From assembly GCA_045124315.1 (NCBI GenBank), contig JBGVLO010000009.1, positions 1 through 64,000 of the forward strand: DNA of 64,000 bases, written 5' to 3'. This document shows positions 8,849 through 17,096 of this stretch, piece after piece. The DNA is from CAG-411 sp045124315 (GTDB taxonomy: Bacteria; Bacillota; Clostridia; Lachnospirales; Lachnospiraceae). Below the pieces are notes generated by a model. The model saw only the letters and a program-made list of their open reading frames with translations. It did no database searches and was not told where the DNA came from. The translations under genes and the position numbers were made by a program. The stretch's first letter is position 1. Each line of letters opens with the position of its first letter.

Positions 8849-9090
8849 ATGTAAGTTGTGAAGATAGTTGTAAAAGATAAGATTTCTATTATGTTACATG
8901 TATTAATCGCAGCTATCAACGCATGAAAAGGGAAATCGGTGAGAATCCGATACGGTCACGCCACTGTGATAGGGAGCTGCATATACTGGTGCACCAAAAA
9001 AAATTTATTGTTTGGTGTACTAGCCACTGGAATGATATTCTGGGAAGGCATATGTATGCTGAGAACTTAAGTCAGGAGAACTGCTTACAT
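8849..9090 (+). promoter_or_regulatory. Cobalamin riboswitch 1
   Basis: The element has the conserved cobalamin-aptamer blocks in order: GGTGAGAATCC, then ACGGTCACGCCACTGT, GATAGGGAGC, GCCACTGG, CTGGGAAGGC and finally AAGTCAGGAGAACTG, bounded by ATGTAAG (8849-8855) and CTTACAT (9084-9090), which can pair as the closing stem. It precedes a terminator (9224-9250) and the DUF4430/ECF operon, and would repress the operon when adenosylcobalamin is plentiful. The position strongly supports a corrinoid role for the downstream genes. Confidence 0.95.
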
Positions 9091-9223
9091 TTTTAAGAAT
9101 ATTCTTGCGACAGACGGGAACTCTTAAAATATGGAATGCGTAATGCGAGTAGGCATATTTTCTTTTGGAAGAAAAAGAAATCATATGCTTTTTTCGAATA
9201 TCATTTTTTGTATTGCTATGTTA

Positions 9224-9250
9224 GAGACAGTCTGTGGACTGTCTCTTTTT
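9224..9250 (+). terminator. Rho-independent terminator, probable riboswitch expression platform
   Basis: GAGACAGTC (9224-9232), loop TGTG and GACTGTCTC (9237-9245) are followed by five Ts. It lies between riboswitch 1 and the first gene it would control, 49 bases before that start codon. About 130 bases separate it from the aptamer, which is long for a simple antiterminator arrangement. Confidence 0.8.
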
Positions 9251-9298
9251 CGCTATATAAGAAACTTTTTAAAAGTATAAGAAATAGGTGATGATGTG

Positions 9299-10330
9299 AT
9301 GAAAAAATTTAAGAAAATACTTGGTATTCTTGCGGCAGTTGTAGTAGTAATCATGATTGGATCTAATATTAAATTGACTACAGTGCAAACTCATAAGCAA
9401 GAGCAAAAACAATTGCAGGAAGAACAGTTATCGGGTGATGGAATACAAGAAGAAATAATAGAAATGACGGAACCGCAAATGCAGATTGGGGAAGAGCAGA
9501 CAAAAGAAGAACCCGCAAAACAAGAGAAAAATAAGAAAAAGAAGACAGAACATATTTCGGATAAGAAAGCAAATGGGGAAGAAAAGAAGACAGATACTGC
9601 AAAAATAAAAGAAAAAAGTAAGAAAGTAAAAAAACAAAACAGGAAGCAGGAAAATAAGCAGGAAAAGAATACGACAGTAGATCAGAAAAAAAAGACAGAA
9701 AATAAGAGCGGAAAGAAAAGTACGCAAAATACAGAGAAAACAGATTATGCACAGAACAATAATTCTGTAAATGCACAAGAAGCTTCGCCAGAAACGGTAA
9801 CGACTGAAAAGAAAGAAGAAAAAAGTGCGAATATTGCGGAAAAAGTAGCAGAAGAGGGAAATGCAAATCCACAAACGAATGATGCAGAAAAGACAGTAGC
9901 AACGGCGAAACCAACAGTTACAGAAAAATCAGACAAAAAGACCATTGTTTGTAGTGTCACAATTGATTGTTCCTCCTTATTAAATCATATGGATGAATTA
10001 GAAGACAATATAAAATCGTTTGTACCAACAGATGGTGCAATCTTAAAGAAGATGGAGATTACTATGGAAGATGGAGAAAGTGCCTATGACTGTCTTGCAA
10101 AGGCGTGTAAGGAAAATGATATAGCAATTGATGCAGAGTATACAGCTGTCTATTCCGGTTATTATGTAAAAGGAGTTGGCTACTTATATGAAAAAATAGC
10201 GGGAAGAATGAGCGGATGGTTGTATCAGGTGAATGGAAAAACGCCCAATGTAGGGGCCTCTAGTTACACTCTCAAAGAGGGAGATGAAGTGAAATGGATT
10301 TATACCTGTAGTGGAAGGGTGGGAAGCTAA
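9299..10330 (+). CDS. Anchored extracellular DUF4430 protein, probable corrinoid-capture component
   Basis: The 343-residue protein starts at ATG 9299 behind AGGTGATG (a GTG three bases earlier is also possible). Residues 7-25 form a membrane anchor. Residues 30-210 are a very Lys/Glu/Asn-rich low-complexity spacer, probably a flexible stalk across the wall. The C-terminal 125 residues form a DUF4430 domain: CSVTIDCSSLLNHMDEL, GESAYDCLAKACKEN, YVKGVGYLYEK, SGWLYQVNGKTPNVGASSYT and GDEVKWIYTCS. DUF4430 is related to the C-terminal beta domain of transcobalamin and intrinsic factor. It is the first gene after a cobalamin riboswitch and its stop overlaps the ecfT start (TAATG). It probably holds corrinoid outside the cell for the ECF transporter; substrate is inferred. 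Confidence 0.85.
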   Translation: MKKFKKILGILAAVVVVIMIGSNIKLTTVQTHKQEQKQLQEEQLSGDGIQEEIIEMTEPQMQIGEEQTKEEPAKQEKNKKKKTEHISDKKANGEEKKTDTAKIKEKSKKVKKQNRKQENKQEKNTTVDQKKKTENKSGKKSTQNTEKTDYAQNNNSVNAQEASPETVTTEKKEEKSANIAEKVAEEGNANPQTNDAEKTVATAKPTVTEKSDKKTIVCSVTIDCSSLLNHMDELEDNIKSFVPTDGAILKKMEITMEDGESAYDCLAKACKENDIAIDAEYTAVYSGYYVKGVGYLYEKIAGRMSGWLYQVNGKTPNVGASSYTLKEGDEVKWIYTCSGRVGS

Positions 10331-11199
10331 TGTGGATGTATTTTGCAAAACTTCATCCGGTAGTGATTGCAGTTTATCTAATTGGAATGTTTGGGATTAC
10401 AATGTGTAGTATGAATCCCTACATTGTGGGTGGCTCTTTGTTCGTATCGTTTTTTCTCAGTTGTCTGGCAGAGAAGGCATTTTTAGGAAAGCGATTATTG
10501 GCCATGGCGGTCCCAATCCTGTTTTTTGCAGTGGGCATTCTGCCATTGTTTTCTCATAATGGAGTGACGCCATTGTTTTATATAAATGATATGCCTGTGA
10601 CACTGGAAACAATTTGTTATGGTGTAGTAATGAGTGGTTTGCTCGTTGCCATAGGACAATGGTTTCAAATATGGAATGTTTGGATTGATTCGGAACGTTT
10701 TCTTTATCTATTTGGTAGAATTTCGCCAACTTTGGCATTGCTCGTATCCATGGTATTGCGATTTATTCCGATGATGCTTCGGCGGTTTCGCCATATTCAG
10801 GACATTCAAAAAGGAATGGGATATACCAGTGAAGATATGACAATAGCAGATCGTTGTCGCTTGTTTGGGAAAGAATTGTCAATTTTAGTATCTTGGTCTT
10901 TGGAGCATTCTATGGACACTTCCATGTCCATGGAGGGAAGAGGTTACGGAACTTGTAAGCGAACTAGTTTTCACAGATTTTATTGGAAAATAGAAGATGT
11001 AGTTATGTTGATTGTAGAAATTGTGTTGTTCCTCATTGTTATTGGAGCATTTTTGCAAGGAAAATACAAAACGTATTATTTCCCGGTTATGTTGCTGAAA
11101 CCTATTTTAGAGGAGGATATTATTGGGGTAATAGGACTTATTGGTCTTTCTCTATTGCCGTTACTTCTACAAGGAAAGGAGATATTATGTCACAAATAG
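10330..11199 (+). CDS. ecfT: ECF transporter transmembrane component EcfT
   Basis: This 289-residue integral membrane protein is the energy-coupling transmembrane subunit of an ECF vitamin importer. It has a run of N-terminal hydrophobic helices and the cytoplasmic coupling segments typical of EcfT, including RFIPMMLRRFRHIQDIQKGM and SMSMEGRGYGTCKRT; the second carries the conserved A/S-M-E-xRGYG motif that docks onto the ATPases. It starts in a TAATG overlap with the preceding DUF4430 gene and overlaps the ATPase gene by 13 bases, so the subunits are translationally coupled. Confidence 0.9.
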   Translation: MWMYFAKLHPVVIAVYLIGMFGITMCSMNPYIVGGSLFVSFFLSCLAEKAFLGKRLLAMAVPILFFAVGILPLFSHNGVTPLFYINDMPVTLETICYGVVMSGLLVAIGQWFQIWNVWIDSERFLYLFGRISPTLALLVSMVLRFIPMMLRRFRHIQDIQKGMGYTSEDMTIADRCRLFGKELSILVSWSLEHSMDTSMSMEGRGYGTCKRTSFHRFYWKIEDVVMLIVEIVLFLIVIGAFLQGKYKTYYFPVMLLKPILEEDIIGVIGLIGLSLLPLLLQGKEILCHK

Positions 11200-12866
11200 A
11201 ATGCATACAGGTGAGTTTTCGATATCCAAAACAGGAACAATTTGTATTAAATAATGTAAACTTTTCCATTGAGGCGGGAGAGATGGCAGTTCTGTGTGGG
11301 AAATCCGGGTGTGGCAAAAGTACATTGCTGCGTTTGATGAAGGCATGTCAGGTTCCGGCAGGCGAGAAAAAAGGAAAAATTTCGTTAGCTGGAGAAGAAG
11401 TGGAAAATATAGAAAAGGCAATGGCAGCGCAGAAGATTGGTTTTGTCGGACAAAATCCAGAAGCCCAGATTGTGACAGATACCGTATGGCATGAACTGGC
11501 ATTTGGATTAGAGAGTCTTGGAATTCCCAATCATGAAATGCAACGGAGGATTGCAGAGATTGCAGAGTATTTTGGTATAAGAGAGTGGTTTGATAAGCCT
11601 ACTGATCAACTTTCAGGAGGACAAAAACAGATTTTGAATTTAGCTGCTGTAATGATTATGCGACCACAGATACTTTTATTAGATGAACCAACTTCTCAAT
11701 TAGATCCTATTGGAGCGGAACGCTTTTTACATACATTAAAACGGATCAACAAGAATTTTGGTGTGACTATTTTACTGTCAGAGCAATGCTTAGAAGAAGT
11801 GTTACCAATTGTAGATCGAGTATTTTTATTGCAAGATGGAGAACTTGCGGAAGTAAAAAACATTAGAGAGACAGGTAAAGTATTTTATGAAAAAAAGAGT
11901 GAAGTGTTTCATGCGTTACCTATTGCTACAAGATTGTTTGTAGAATGTAAGCAACAAGGAGAGGAACCGTGGCATGTTTCGGAGGCAGTGGAATGGCTGG
12001 GGGAAAAAAATGATATTGTGGAAAAAGTACAACAGATACAGACAAAGCAGAAGAAAAGGGAAGAGAAAGAGCCGGTAGTTTTGGAAGCAAAACAGTTTGC
12101 ATTTACTTATGATAAAAAACAGCCGTACAGTTTACAAGATTGTTCGCTAAAGATTCATAAAAATAGTATTTCTGCAATTTTAGGGGGAAACGGTGCAGGA
12201 AAAACCACAGCACTTAAAGTTTTGGCGGGAATTTACGCACCCCAAAAAGGAAAGAGAATTGCAAAGGGAAAAGTCGTTTATTTACCACAGGACCCGCAGT
12301 TGCTTTTTACAGAACCTACTGTATGCGAAGAACTAGAGGTTGTGTTCGTGGAACAAAGCAAAAAGTATGCCAATTTGTCAGAGGATGAAATTGTAAACAA
12401 AGTGAAAACGATGTTGGAATTTATGGAATTATTGCCGTTTCAAGGGCAACATCCCTTTGATCTATCAGGTGGGCAGCAACAGCGATTGGCCATTGCAAAA
12501 CTATTACTATTAGAACCGGATATTTTGTTATTGGATGAGCCTACAAAAGGTTTGGATGCTGCTTTTAAACATAAGCTTGGAGAGTTATTAGAGAGACTAA
12601 CTATGCAAGGAAAAACAATTGTATTTGTGTCCCATGATGTAGAATTTTGTGCGGAGTATGCAAATTATTGTGGTTTGTTATTCCGGGGAACCATGTTGCA
12701 ATTAGAACCATCAAAAGAATTTTTTGCAAAGAATTATTTTTATACACCGGCAGTACATCGAATCTTTCAGTATTTATATGAGCCAAGTGAAATCATCAAT
12801 TACAAACAGGCTATGACGGTGTTACGTCCTTTATTTGGCCTAGAGGGCGAAAAAAGGATAGGATAA
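11187..12866 (+). CDS. Fused ECF transporter ATPase (two ATP-binding domains in one chain)
   Basis: The start is ATG 11187 after AAGGAAAGGAG; an open frame extends further upstream but lies inside ecfT. The 559-residue protein holds two complete ABC domains. Domain 1 (about 1-280) has Walker A GKSGCGKST, a Q-loop FVGQNPEAQ, signature LSGGQKQ and Walker B ILLLDEPTSQLD. Domain 2 (about 300-530) has Walker A GGNGAGKTT, Q-loop LPQDPQLLF, signature LSGGQQQR and Walker B ILLLDEPTKGLD. Most ECF systems use separate EcfA1 and EcfA2; the fusion is typical of dedicated, group-I-like transporters whose subunits sit in one operon. It energises EcfT and the S component encoded next to it. Confidence 0.95.
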   Translation: MSQIECIQVSFRYPKQEQFVLNNVNFSIEAGEMAVLCGKSGCGKSTLLRLMKACQVPAGEKKGKISLAGEEVENIEKAMAAQKIGFVGQNPEAQIVTDTVWHELAFGLESLGIPNHEMQRRIAEIAEYFGIREWFDKPTDQLSGGQKQILNLAAVMIMRPQILLLDEPTSQLDPIGAERFLHTLKRINKNFGVTILLSEQCLEEVLPIVDRVFLLQDGELAEVKNIRETGKVFYEKKSEVFHALPIATRLFVECKQQGEEPWHVSEAVEWLGEKNDIVEKVQQIQTKQKKREEKEPVVLEAKQFAFTYDKKQPYSLQDCSLKIHKNSISAILGGNGAGKTTALKVLAGIYAPQKGKRIAKGKVVYLPQDPQLLFTEPTVCEELEVVFVEQSKKYANLSEDEIVNKVKTMLEFMELLPFQGQHPFDLSGGQQQRLAIAKLLLLEPDILLLDEPTKGLDAAFKHKLGELLERLTMQGKTIVFVSHDVEFCAEYANYCGLLFRGTMLQLEPSKEFFAKNYFYTPAVHRIFQYLYEPSEIINYKQAMTVLRPLFGLEGEKRIG

Positions 12867-12896
12867 AGGAGAATAGTTTGTGGAAGGAGCGGATAC

Positions 12897-13703
12897 ATGA
12901 AAGGAAAGAAATTATGGCATTTACAAGCGAGAGAAATTGTTATGTTAGCAGTGATGATCGCTTTGTGTGTAGTTGGAAATACAATCTGTTCCCATACTGT
13001 TCCGTTGCATGCGGGGACTGCAATTACAATTTTGTCAGGTATTTCTCTTGGAGCAGGACCAGGTTTTATAGTAGGTATAGTCGCAAGGTTTGTATGTAAT
13101 TTTTTCGATGGACAAGGACCTTGGACCATTTGGCAGATGTTTTCCTGGGGACTCTTAGCTGCAATTAGTGGTGTTTGTTTTCAGCCGGTAAAACGGCAGA
13201 CTTTATTGGAAAGACAGCGTAAGAAAAAATTATCCATAGTAGAAGTTGGCAGACAGGCAAGGGATAGTTTGATGATCCTTCTTTGTATGATGGTAGCACT
13301 GTTGTGTGGATTGCTAGTGGTCTTACTTACTGGAAAAAGTTTAGACGATATGGTAGGGTGGCGCCTCTATGCATGGGGCGGAGTTGGATTACTTATGGGG
13401 GTCTTTTTTAAAAAGAAAAAATTAGTGGTGCATCCGTTGGTTATGTCTGTGTATACATTGTGCATCGTATTTATTGTTTATGGTGGAATTATGAATTTTG
13501 CCACATTGGTAATGCAGCATTTGGTGAATAAAGGAGAGGATCCAATGACATTACAAGCACTACGTGCTCTTTATATTACAGGGGTCCCTTATGATTTGAG
13601 CCATGCCATTGGTGCCGCTATTTGTGTATTTTTTGTTGGAGAATCGCTTCTTCAAAAAATGGAGAGGATTCAGATAAAATATAACATATTCCCAAAGAAA
13701 TAG
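12897..13703 (+). CDS. ECF transporter substrate-binding S component (probable corrinoid type)
   Basis: The 268-residue membrane protein begins 30 bases after the ATPase gene, with GGAAGGAGC as ribosome binding site. The N-terminal part (LQAREIVMLAVMIALCVVGN, then ITILSGISLGAGPGFIVGIVARFV) has the usual S-component pattern, with small residues in helix 1 for binding EcfT and a GxxxG-like loop. It is longer than typical S components (about 180-200 residues) because of a charged loop near residues 98-125. The substrate is not encoded in a recognisable motif; riboswitch control and the neighbouring DUF4430 and CbiZ-like genes point to cobalamin or another corrinoid. Confidence 0.85.
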   Translation: MKGKKLWHLQAREIVMLAVMIALCVVGNTICSHTVPLHAGTAITILSGISLGAGPGFIVGIVARFVCNFFDGQGPWTIWQMFSWGLLAAISGVCFQPVKRQTLLERQRKKKLSIVEVGRQARDSLMILLCMMVALLCGLLVVLLTGKSLDDMVGWRLYAWGGVGLLMGVFFKKKKLVVHPLVMSVYTLCIVFIVYGGIMNFATLVMQHLVNKGEDPMTLQALRALYITGVPYDLSHAIGAAICVFFVGESLLQKMERIQIKYNIFPKK

Positions 13704-13746
13704 GGAAATCAAAGGACGCAGAACATGCGTAGAAAGTGAGGTAAAT

Positions 13747-15873
13747 ATGAAATATCAAAAAACAAAGCATACCTTTTTGGCAATGCTATTAATTGTAACA
13801 ATGATTTTTACACCGTTATCTTTTGGTGGTGAGGTTAGTTATGCAGCTTTCTCAAATAATAAGTTGGTGGTGTATGTGGCTGCGGAAGGAAAAAATGCAT
13901 CAGGTGCGGCAGTTACTGTGAGTAAAACGGCAGTTGTTATGGAAACAGGCAAGACTGCAGCAGATGCCATTCAGCAAGTATTAGACAGTTCAGAGTACAA
14001 AGATAATTATGTGATTTCAACAACTTCATGGGGCAAATCTTTAGATTCGATCAATGGTTTAGATACCTATTCGGTAGGAAATGATTGGTATTATTGGAGC
14101 TTTATGGTAAATAAGGAATATGCTCCTGTTTCCATTGGAGAATATGAATTGAAGGATCAAGATCAGATTAGTTTAATTTACAGTTATGACAATTGGAATA
14201 CTACAACTTCTGATTTTATGGATGATACTACAAAAAATCCAAGCAAAGAACAGGCCTCTAAGTTGCTAAATGCAGCGATTGTAAATAAAAACACAATGGC
14301 AAAAGTGCTATTTCATAATATCTTTGAAAATGGTGCAAAGTTACCGGAATTGGGTGCAACTTCCAATGGGTACTATACCATATATTCTTTAGCAGAAGCA
14401 GGATTAGAAGTGCCAGAGTTTTATGCCAATGTATACAACAAACTTGTAGAAGATTTGAAGACATTTGAAAATGGTGCTGCATTGTCAGACGGAACAACAA
14501 AAGATAGTTTACTAAATAGTGGATATGCCAGCCCATATTACGCAAAAATTGCATTAGCTGTGACTGCAATGGGATACGATGCTACCGATGTAGGTGGAAT
14601 TAATTTAATAGAAAAACTTGCAAACCGTGAAATTTTTCAGAAATCTGTAAAAGCTGCAGATTATGGAGCATATGGAAGAGAAGGTATGGTTTTATTTGCA
14701 ATCGATGCAGGAAATTATACATTGCCAGTAGGTGAAAATTACATTACACGGGCAGAATTGATCAATGGAGAAATGGCTTCGGTTATGGATGCTATTGAAA
14801 CAGCAATCGCTTGGAATTCTTTTGATTCAGCAGCTATGGCAATTCAAAGTCTTGCACCATATGTAAATCAAGATGTGGAGGGTGTCGATAAGGAGCAGGT
14901 AAAACAGATTACAGATTGTGCCATTGGTTATATGCAAACAATGCAAGAGAGCAACGGTTCTGTTGGAAATTGCTGGACATTGGCACAAGTAATGTATGCT
15001 GCTGGAAAATTCGATATTGATATTTTGGATGAAACGGATGCAGATTTTATTAAGAATGGTGTGACACTGTTTGATTGTGCAGACATATATGTTGATACTG
15101 ATTCCAATACGATTGACGAGGAGTTAATGAGTTATCAACCAGAACAGCTGTTGCGAGGATACTCTGCAACGATCAACGCAGCAATAAAGGCTGGAGAGAC
15201 ATACACAGAAGTTGTTACAAGTTCTGCAGTTGTAGTAGATCCTGTAATTACCGAAACGCTTGCTCCGGTCGCTACAGCGCCGGCATCAACAATGCCAATT
15301 ACAGAACCAACTACAGAACCAACAAGTACAGTGCCAGCACCAACAGCAGCAGCGCCAAGTAGCACGAATCCTGTTGTTACATCGGATCCGGCAATTACAG
15401 CTGCAACTTCTATAGAACAGGCAAAAATTGCGGTGATTGCAGATCAGGTATATACAGGAAAAGAAATAACACCAAATGTTAAGGTGACACTTGGAACTAC
15501 AAAACTGGAAAATGGAACAGATTACGATGTTGCTTATGAGAATAACAAAAAGTTAGGAACCGCAAATGTTGTGGTGACTGGAAAGGGAAGCTATACAGGA
15601 ACTTGTAGCGCAACCTTTAAGATTGTTCTTGAAAAGACAAAGATTACAAAAATAAAGAATGGAAAAATTATATTCAAAAAAGTAATCGGAGCGAAAAAAT
15701 ATAAAGTAGAGATTGCAACGAATAAGAAATTTAAGAAAACCATTGCAAGTAAAATTTCGAAAAAAACAAGTGTAAACTATTCCTTTAAAAAAGGAAAGAC
15801 ATATTATGTTCGAGTTTGTGCAATTAATGGAAAGCATAAGAGCAGCTATAGTAATGTAAAGAAAGTAAAGTAA
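13747..15873 (+). CDS. Secreted transcobalamin-like protein: DUF4430 + alpha-toroid + repeat domains
   Basis: The 708-residue protein has a signal peptide (about 1-32, ending SYAAF). Domain order: DUF4430 at about 33-150 (VVYVAAEGKN, GKTAADAIQQVLDS, WYYWSFMVNKEYAPVSIGEY, DQISLIYSY); an all-alpha toroid-like region at about 160-480 with motifs of the terpenoid-cyclase/prenyltransferase fold (NGYYTIYSLAEAG, YAKIALAVTAMG, DSAAMAIQSLAPY, GSVGNCWTLAQVMYAAGKFD); a Pro/Thr/Ala linker at about 495-555; a beta domain (DQVYTGKEITPNVKVTLG, GKGSYTGTCSATF); and a Lys-rich fibronectin-like tail. Animal transcobalamin and intrinsic factor combine an alpha6-alpha6 barrel with a DUF4430-like beta domain, in the opposite order. 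With its riboswitch and ECF operon, an extracellular corrinoid-binding role is likely. The tail lacks LPXTG and may bind the wall by charge. Confidence 0.85.
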   Translation: MKYQKTKHTFLAMLLIVTMIFTPLSFGGEVSYAAFSNNKLVVYVAAEGKNASGAAVTVSKTAVVMETGKTAADAIQQVLDSSEYKDNYVISTTSWGKSLDSINGLDTYSVGNDWYYWSFMVNKEYAPVSIGEYELKDQDQISLIYSYDNWNTTTSDFMDDTTKNPSKEQASKLLNAAIVNKNTMAKVLFHNIFENGAKLPELGATSNGYYTIYSLAEAGLEVPEFYANVYNKLVEDLKTFENGAALSDGTTKDSLLNSGYASPYYAKIALAVTAMGYDATDVGGINLIEKLANREIFQKSVKAADYGAYGREGMVLFAIDAGNYTLPVGENYITRAELINGEMASVMDAIETAIAWNSFDSAAMAIQSLAPYVNQDVEGVDKEQVKQITDCAIGYMQTMQESNGSVGNCWTLAQVMYAAGKFDIDILDETDADFIKNGVTLFDCADIYVDTDSNTIDEELMSYQPEQLLRGYSATINAAIKAGETYTEVVTSSAVVVDPVITETLAPVATAPASTMPITEPTTEPTSTVPAPTAAAPSSTNPVVTSDPAITAATSIEQAKIAVIADQVYTGKEITPNVKVTLGTTKLENGTDYDVAYENNKKLGTANVVVTGKGSYTGTCSATFKIVLEKTKITKIKNGKIIFKKVIGAKKYKVEIATNKKFKKTIASKISKKTSVNYSFKKGKTYYVRVCAINGKHKSSYSNVKKVK

Positions 15874-15898
15874 GTAAACCAAGAAAATAAACAATCAC

Positions 15899-15935
15899 GA
15901 GAGCAACAAGGGAAAAGAGAACTTTGTTGCTCTTG
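15899..15935 (+). terminator. Hairpin after the corrinoid uptake genes
   Basis: AGAGCAACAA (15900-15909) pairs with TTGTTGCTCT (15924-15933) around a 14-base loop. No T run follows, so transcription probably continues in part into the CbiZ-like gene. Confidence 0.5.
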
Positions 15936-15966
15936 TAGTATGTGTGAAAAGTGAGGAACAAGTAAA

Positions 15967-16380
15967 ATGAAAAGAAAAAATATACAGCAGATCCAAAAAA
16001 ATGGAGATAAAATCACACAAACAACGACGGATATTGTACTTTCCTTTGGTGGAAAGAGAAAGGTGCTCAGTACCTCTAGTTTATGTGGTGGAATACATAC
16101 AGAATTAGAAGCTGTATTTAATAAGAGTTGTTATTCCGAACAGTACGCAAGTGGCTCCGGTACAGATGGTGTGATTGTGATTGGAGATATGGAATCAAAT
16201 ATTAAGTTGTTTCATGCAAATACAGATGTAAGACTTGGAGAGTGTATCGGAAAAGCAGTATCAAATGCAGTTGCAGAGCAATTGCACTTACAAATGATAT
16301 ATGAAGAAAAATACATTTCACCAAAATCAATGTCACAAGAAAAAGCAGAAACTTTTCTTTCTGCCTATAAATATGAATAA
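15967..16380 (+). CDS. CbiZ-like adenosylcobinamide amidohydrolase, internally shortened
   Basis: The 137-residue product contains the start and the end of CbiZ-type proteins. Residues 25-52 (VLSFGGKRKVLSTSSLCGG, then TELEAVFNK) match the N-terminal block, and residues 61-105 (ASGSGTDGVIVIGD ... DVRLGECIGKAVSNAV) match the C-terminal block with the diagnostic GTGTDG and LGELIGKAV motifs. The roughly 100 residues that normally join them are absent and the frame is kept. CbiZ cleaves the aminopropanol chain of adenosylcobinamide to release adenosylcobyric acid, which CbiB can reuse; that fits a corrinoid salvager. Whether the short form is active is doubtful. A good ribosome binding site (GTGAGGAACA) precedes the ATG. 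Confidence 0.65.
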   Translation: MKRKNIQQIQKNGDKITQTTTDIVLSFGGKRKVLSTSSLCGGIHTELEAVFNKSCYSEQYASGSGTDGVIVIGDMESNIKLFHANTDVRLGECIGKAVSNAVAEQLHLQMIYEEKYISPKSMSQEKAETFLSAYKYE

Positions 16381-16461
16381 ATATTACAGTTTTGAGAAAT
16401 AACTAACCAAAGCTTGAATTAAAGAAGTATTGTATGATACTCGTGTAAAAGGAGGATTTAT

Positions 16462-17025
16462 ATGTCATTAATCAACAAAGAAGTAAGTGATTTTTCAGTA
16501 CAGGCATTTCAGAACAATGAGTTCAAAACAGTGACAAAAGCTGATTTGCAGGGAAAGTGGAGTGTATTCTTTTTTTATCCAGCGGATTTTACCTTTATCT
16601 GCCCTACTGAATTAGAAGATTTGGCAAATAAGTATGAGGAATTTAAAAAAATCGGATGCGAGATTTATTCGGTATCCTGTGATACCCATTTCGTACACAA
16701 GGCATGGCATGATACGTCTGAGAGGATTCAAAAGATTCAGTATCCTATGCTCGCTGATCCTACTCATGCACTTTCCAGAGATTTCGAGGTGTATATTGAA
16801 GCAGATGGTGTTTCGGAGCGTGGAACTTTTATTGTAAACCCTGATGGAAAGATTGTGGCATACGAGGTAAATGCGGGAAATGTTGGAAGAGATGCAGATG
16901 AATTGTTCCGAAAAGTGCAGGCAAGTCAGTTTGTATATGAACATGGCGATGAGGTATGCCCGGCAAAGTGGCAGCCGGGAGCAGAGACGTTAAAACCGAG
17001 CCTTGACTTGGTTGGACAGCTTTAA
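16462..17025 (+). CDS. ahpC: Alkyl hydroperoxide reductase peroxiredoxin subunit AhpC
   Basis: The 187-residue 2-Cys peroxiredoxin reduces hydrogen peroxide and organic peroxides. The peroxidatic cysteine lies in FYPADFTFICPTE, the resolving cysteine in HGDEVCPAKWQPG, and the conserved RGTFIVNPDGKI segment is present. Length and C-terminal tail match typical AhpC. AAAGGAGG precedes the ATG by seven bases. The flavoprotein encoded next, after terminator 17045-17079, is its likely electron donor. Confidence 0.97.
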   Translation: MSLINKEVSDFSVQAFQNNEFKTVTKADLQGKWSVFFFYPADFTFICPTELEDLANKYEEFKKIGCEIYSVSCDTHFVHKAWHDTSERIQKIQYPMLADPTHALSRDFEVYIEADGVSERGTFIVNPDGKIVAYEVNAGNVGRDADELFRKVQASQFVYEHGDEVCPAKWQPGAETLKPSLDLVGQL

Positions 17026-17044
17026 GCTCAAATAGGAATTACAA

Positions 17045-17079
17045 CGGCATCGGTAGGGAGTAGAACCGATGCCGTTTTT
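17045..17079 (+). terminator. Rho-independent terminator between ahpC and flavoprotein gene
   Basis: CGGCATCGGT (17045-17054) and ACCGATGCCG (17065-17074) form a 10-base-pair stem followed by five Ts. Leaky termination would give more AhpC than reductase. Confidence 0.85.
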
Positions 17080-17096
17080 GAAAGGAAGGATTTATT

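Noticed and set aside
9378..9914. Minus-strand open frames of 178 and 148 codons, very rich in Phe, Leu and Ser
   Set aside because: They are the antisense of the Lys/Glu low-complexity stalk of the DUF4430 protein, where AAA/GAA codons produce TTT/TTC runs without stops.
13747..15873. The long secreted protein as a prenyltransferase or squalene cyclase enzyme
   Set aside because: The helical repeats resemble that fold, but the protein is secreted, lacks the catalytic aspartate-rich motifs, carries DUF4430, and is under B12 control; a binding role fits better.
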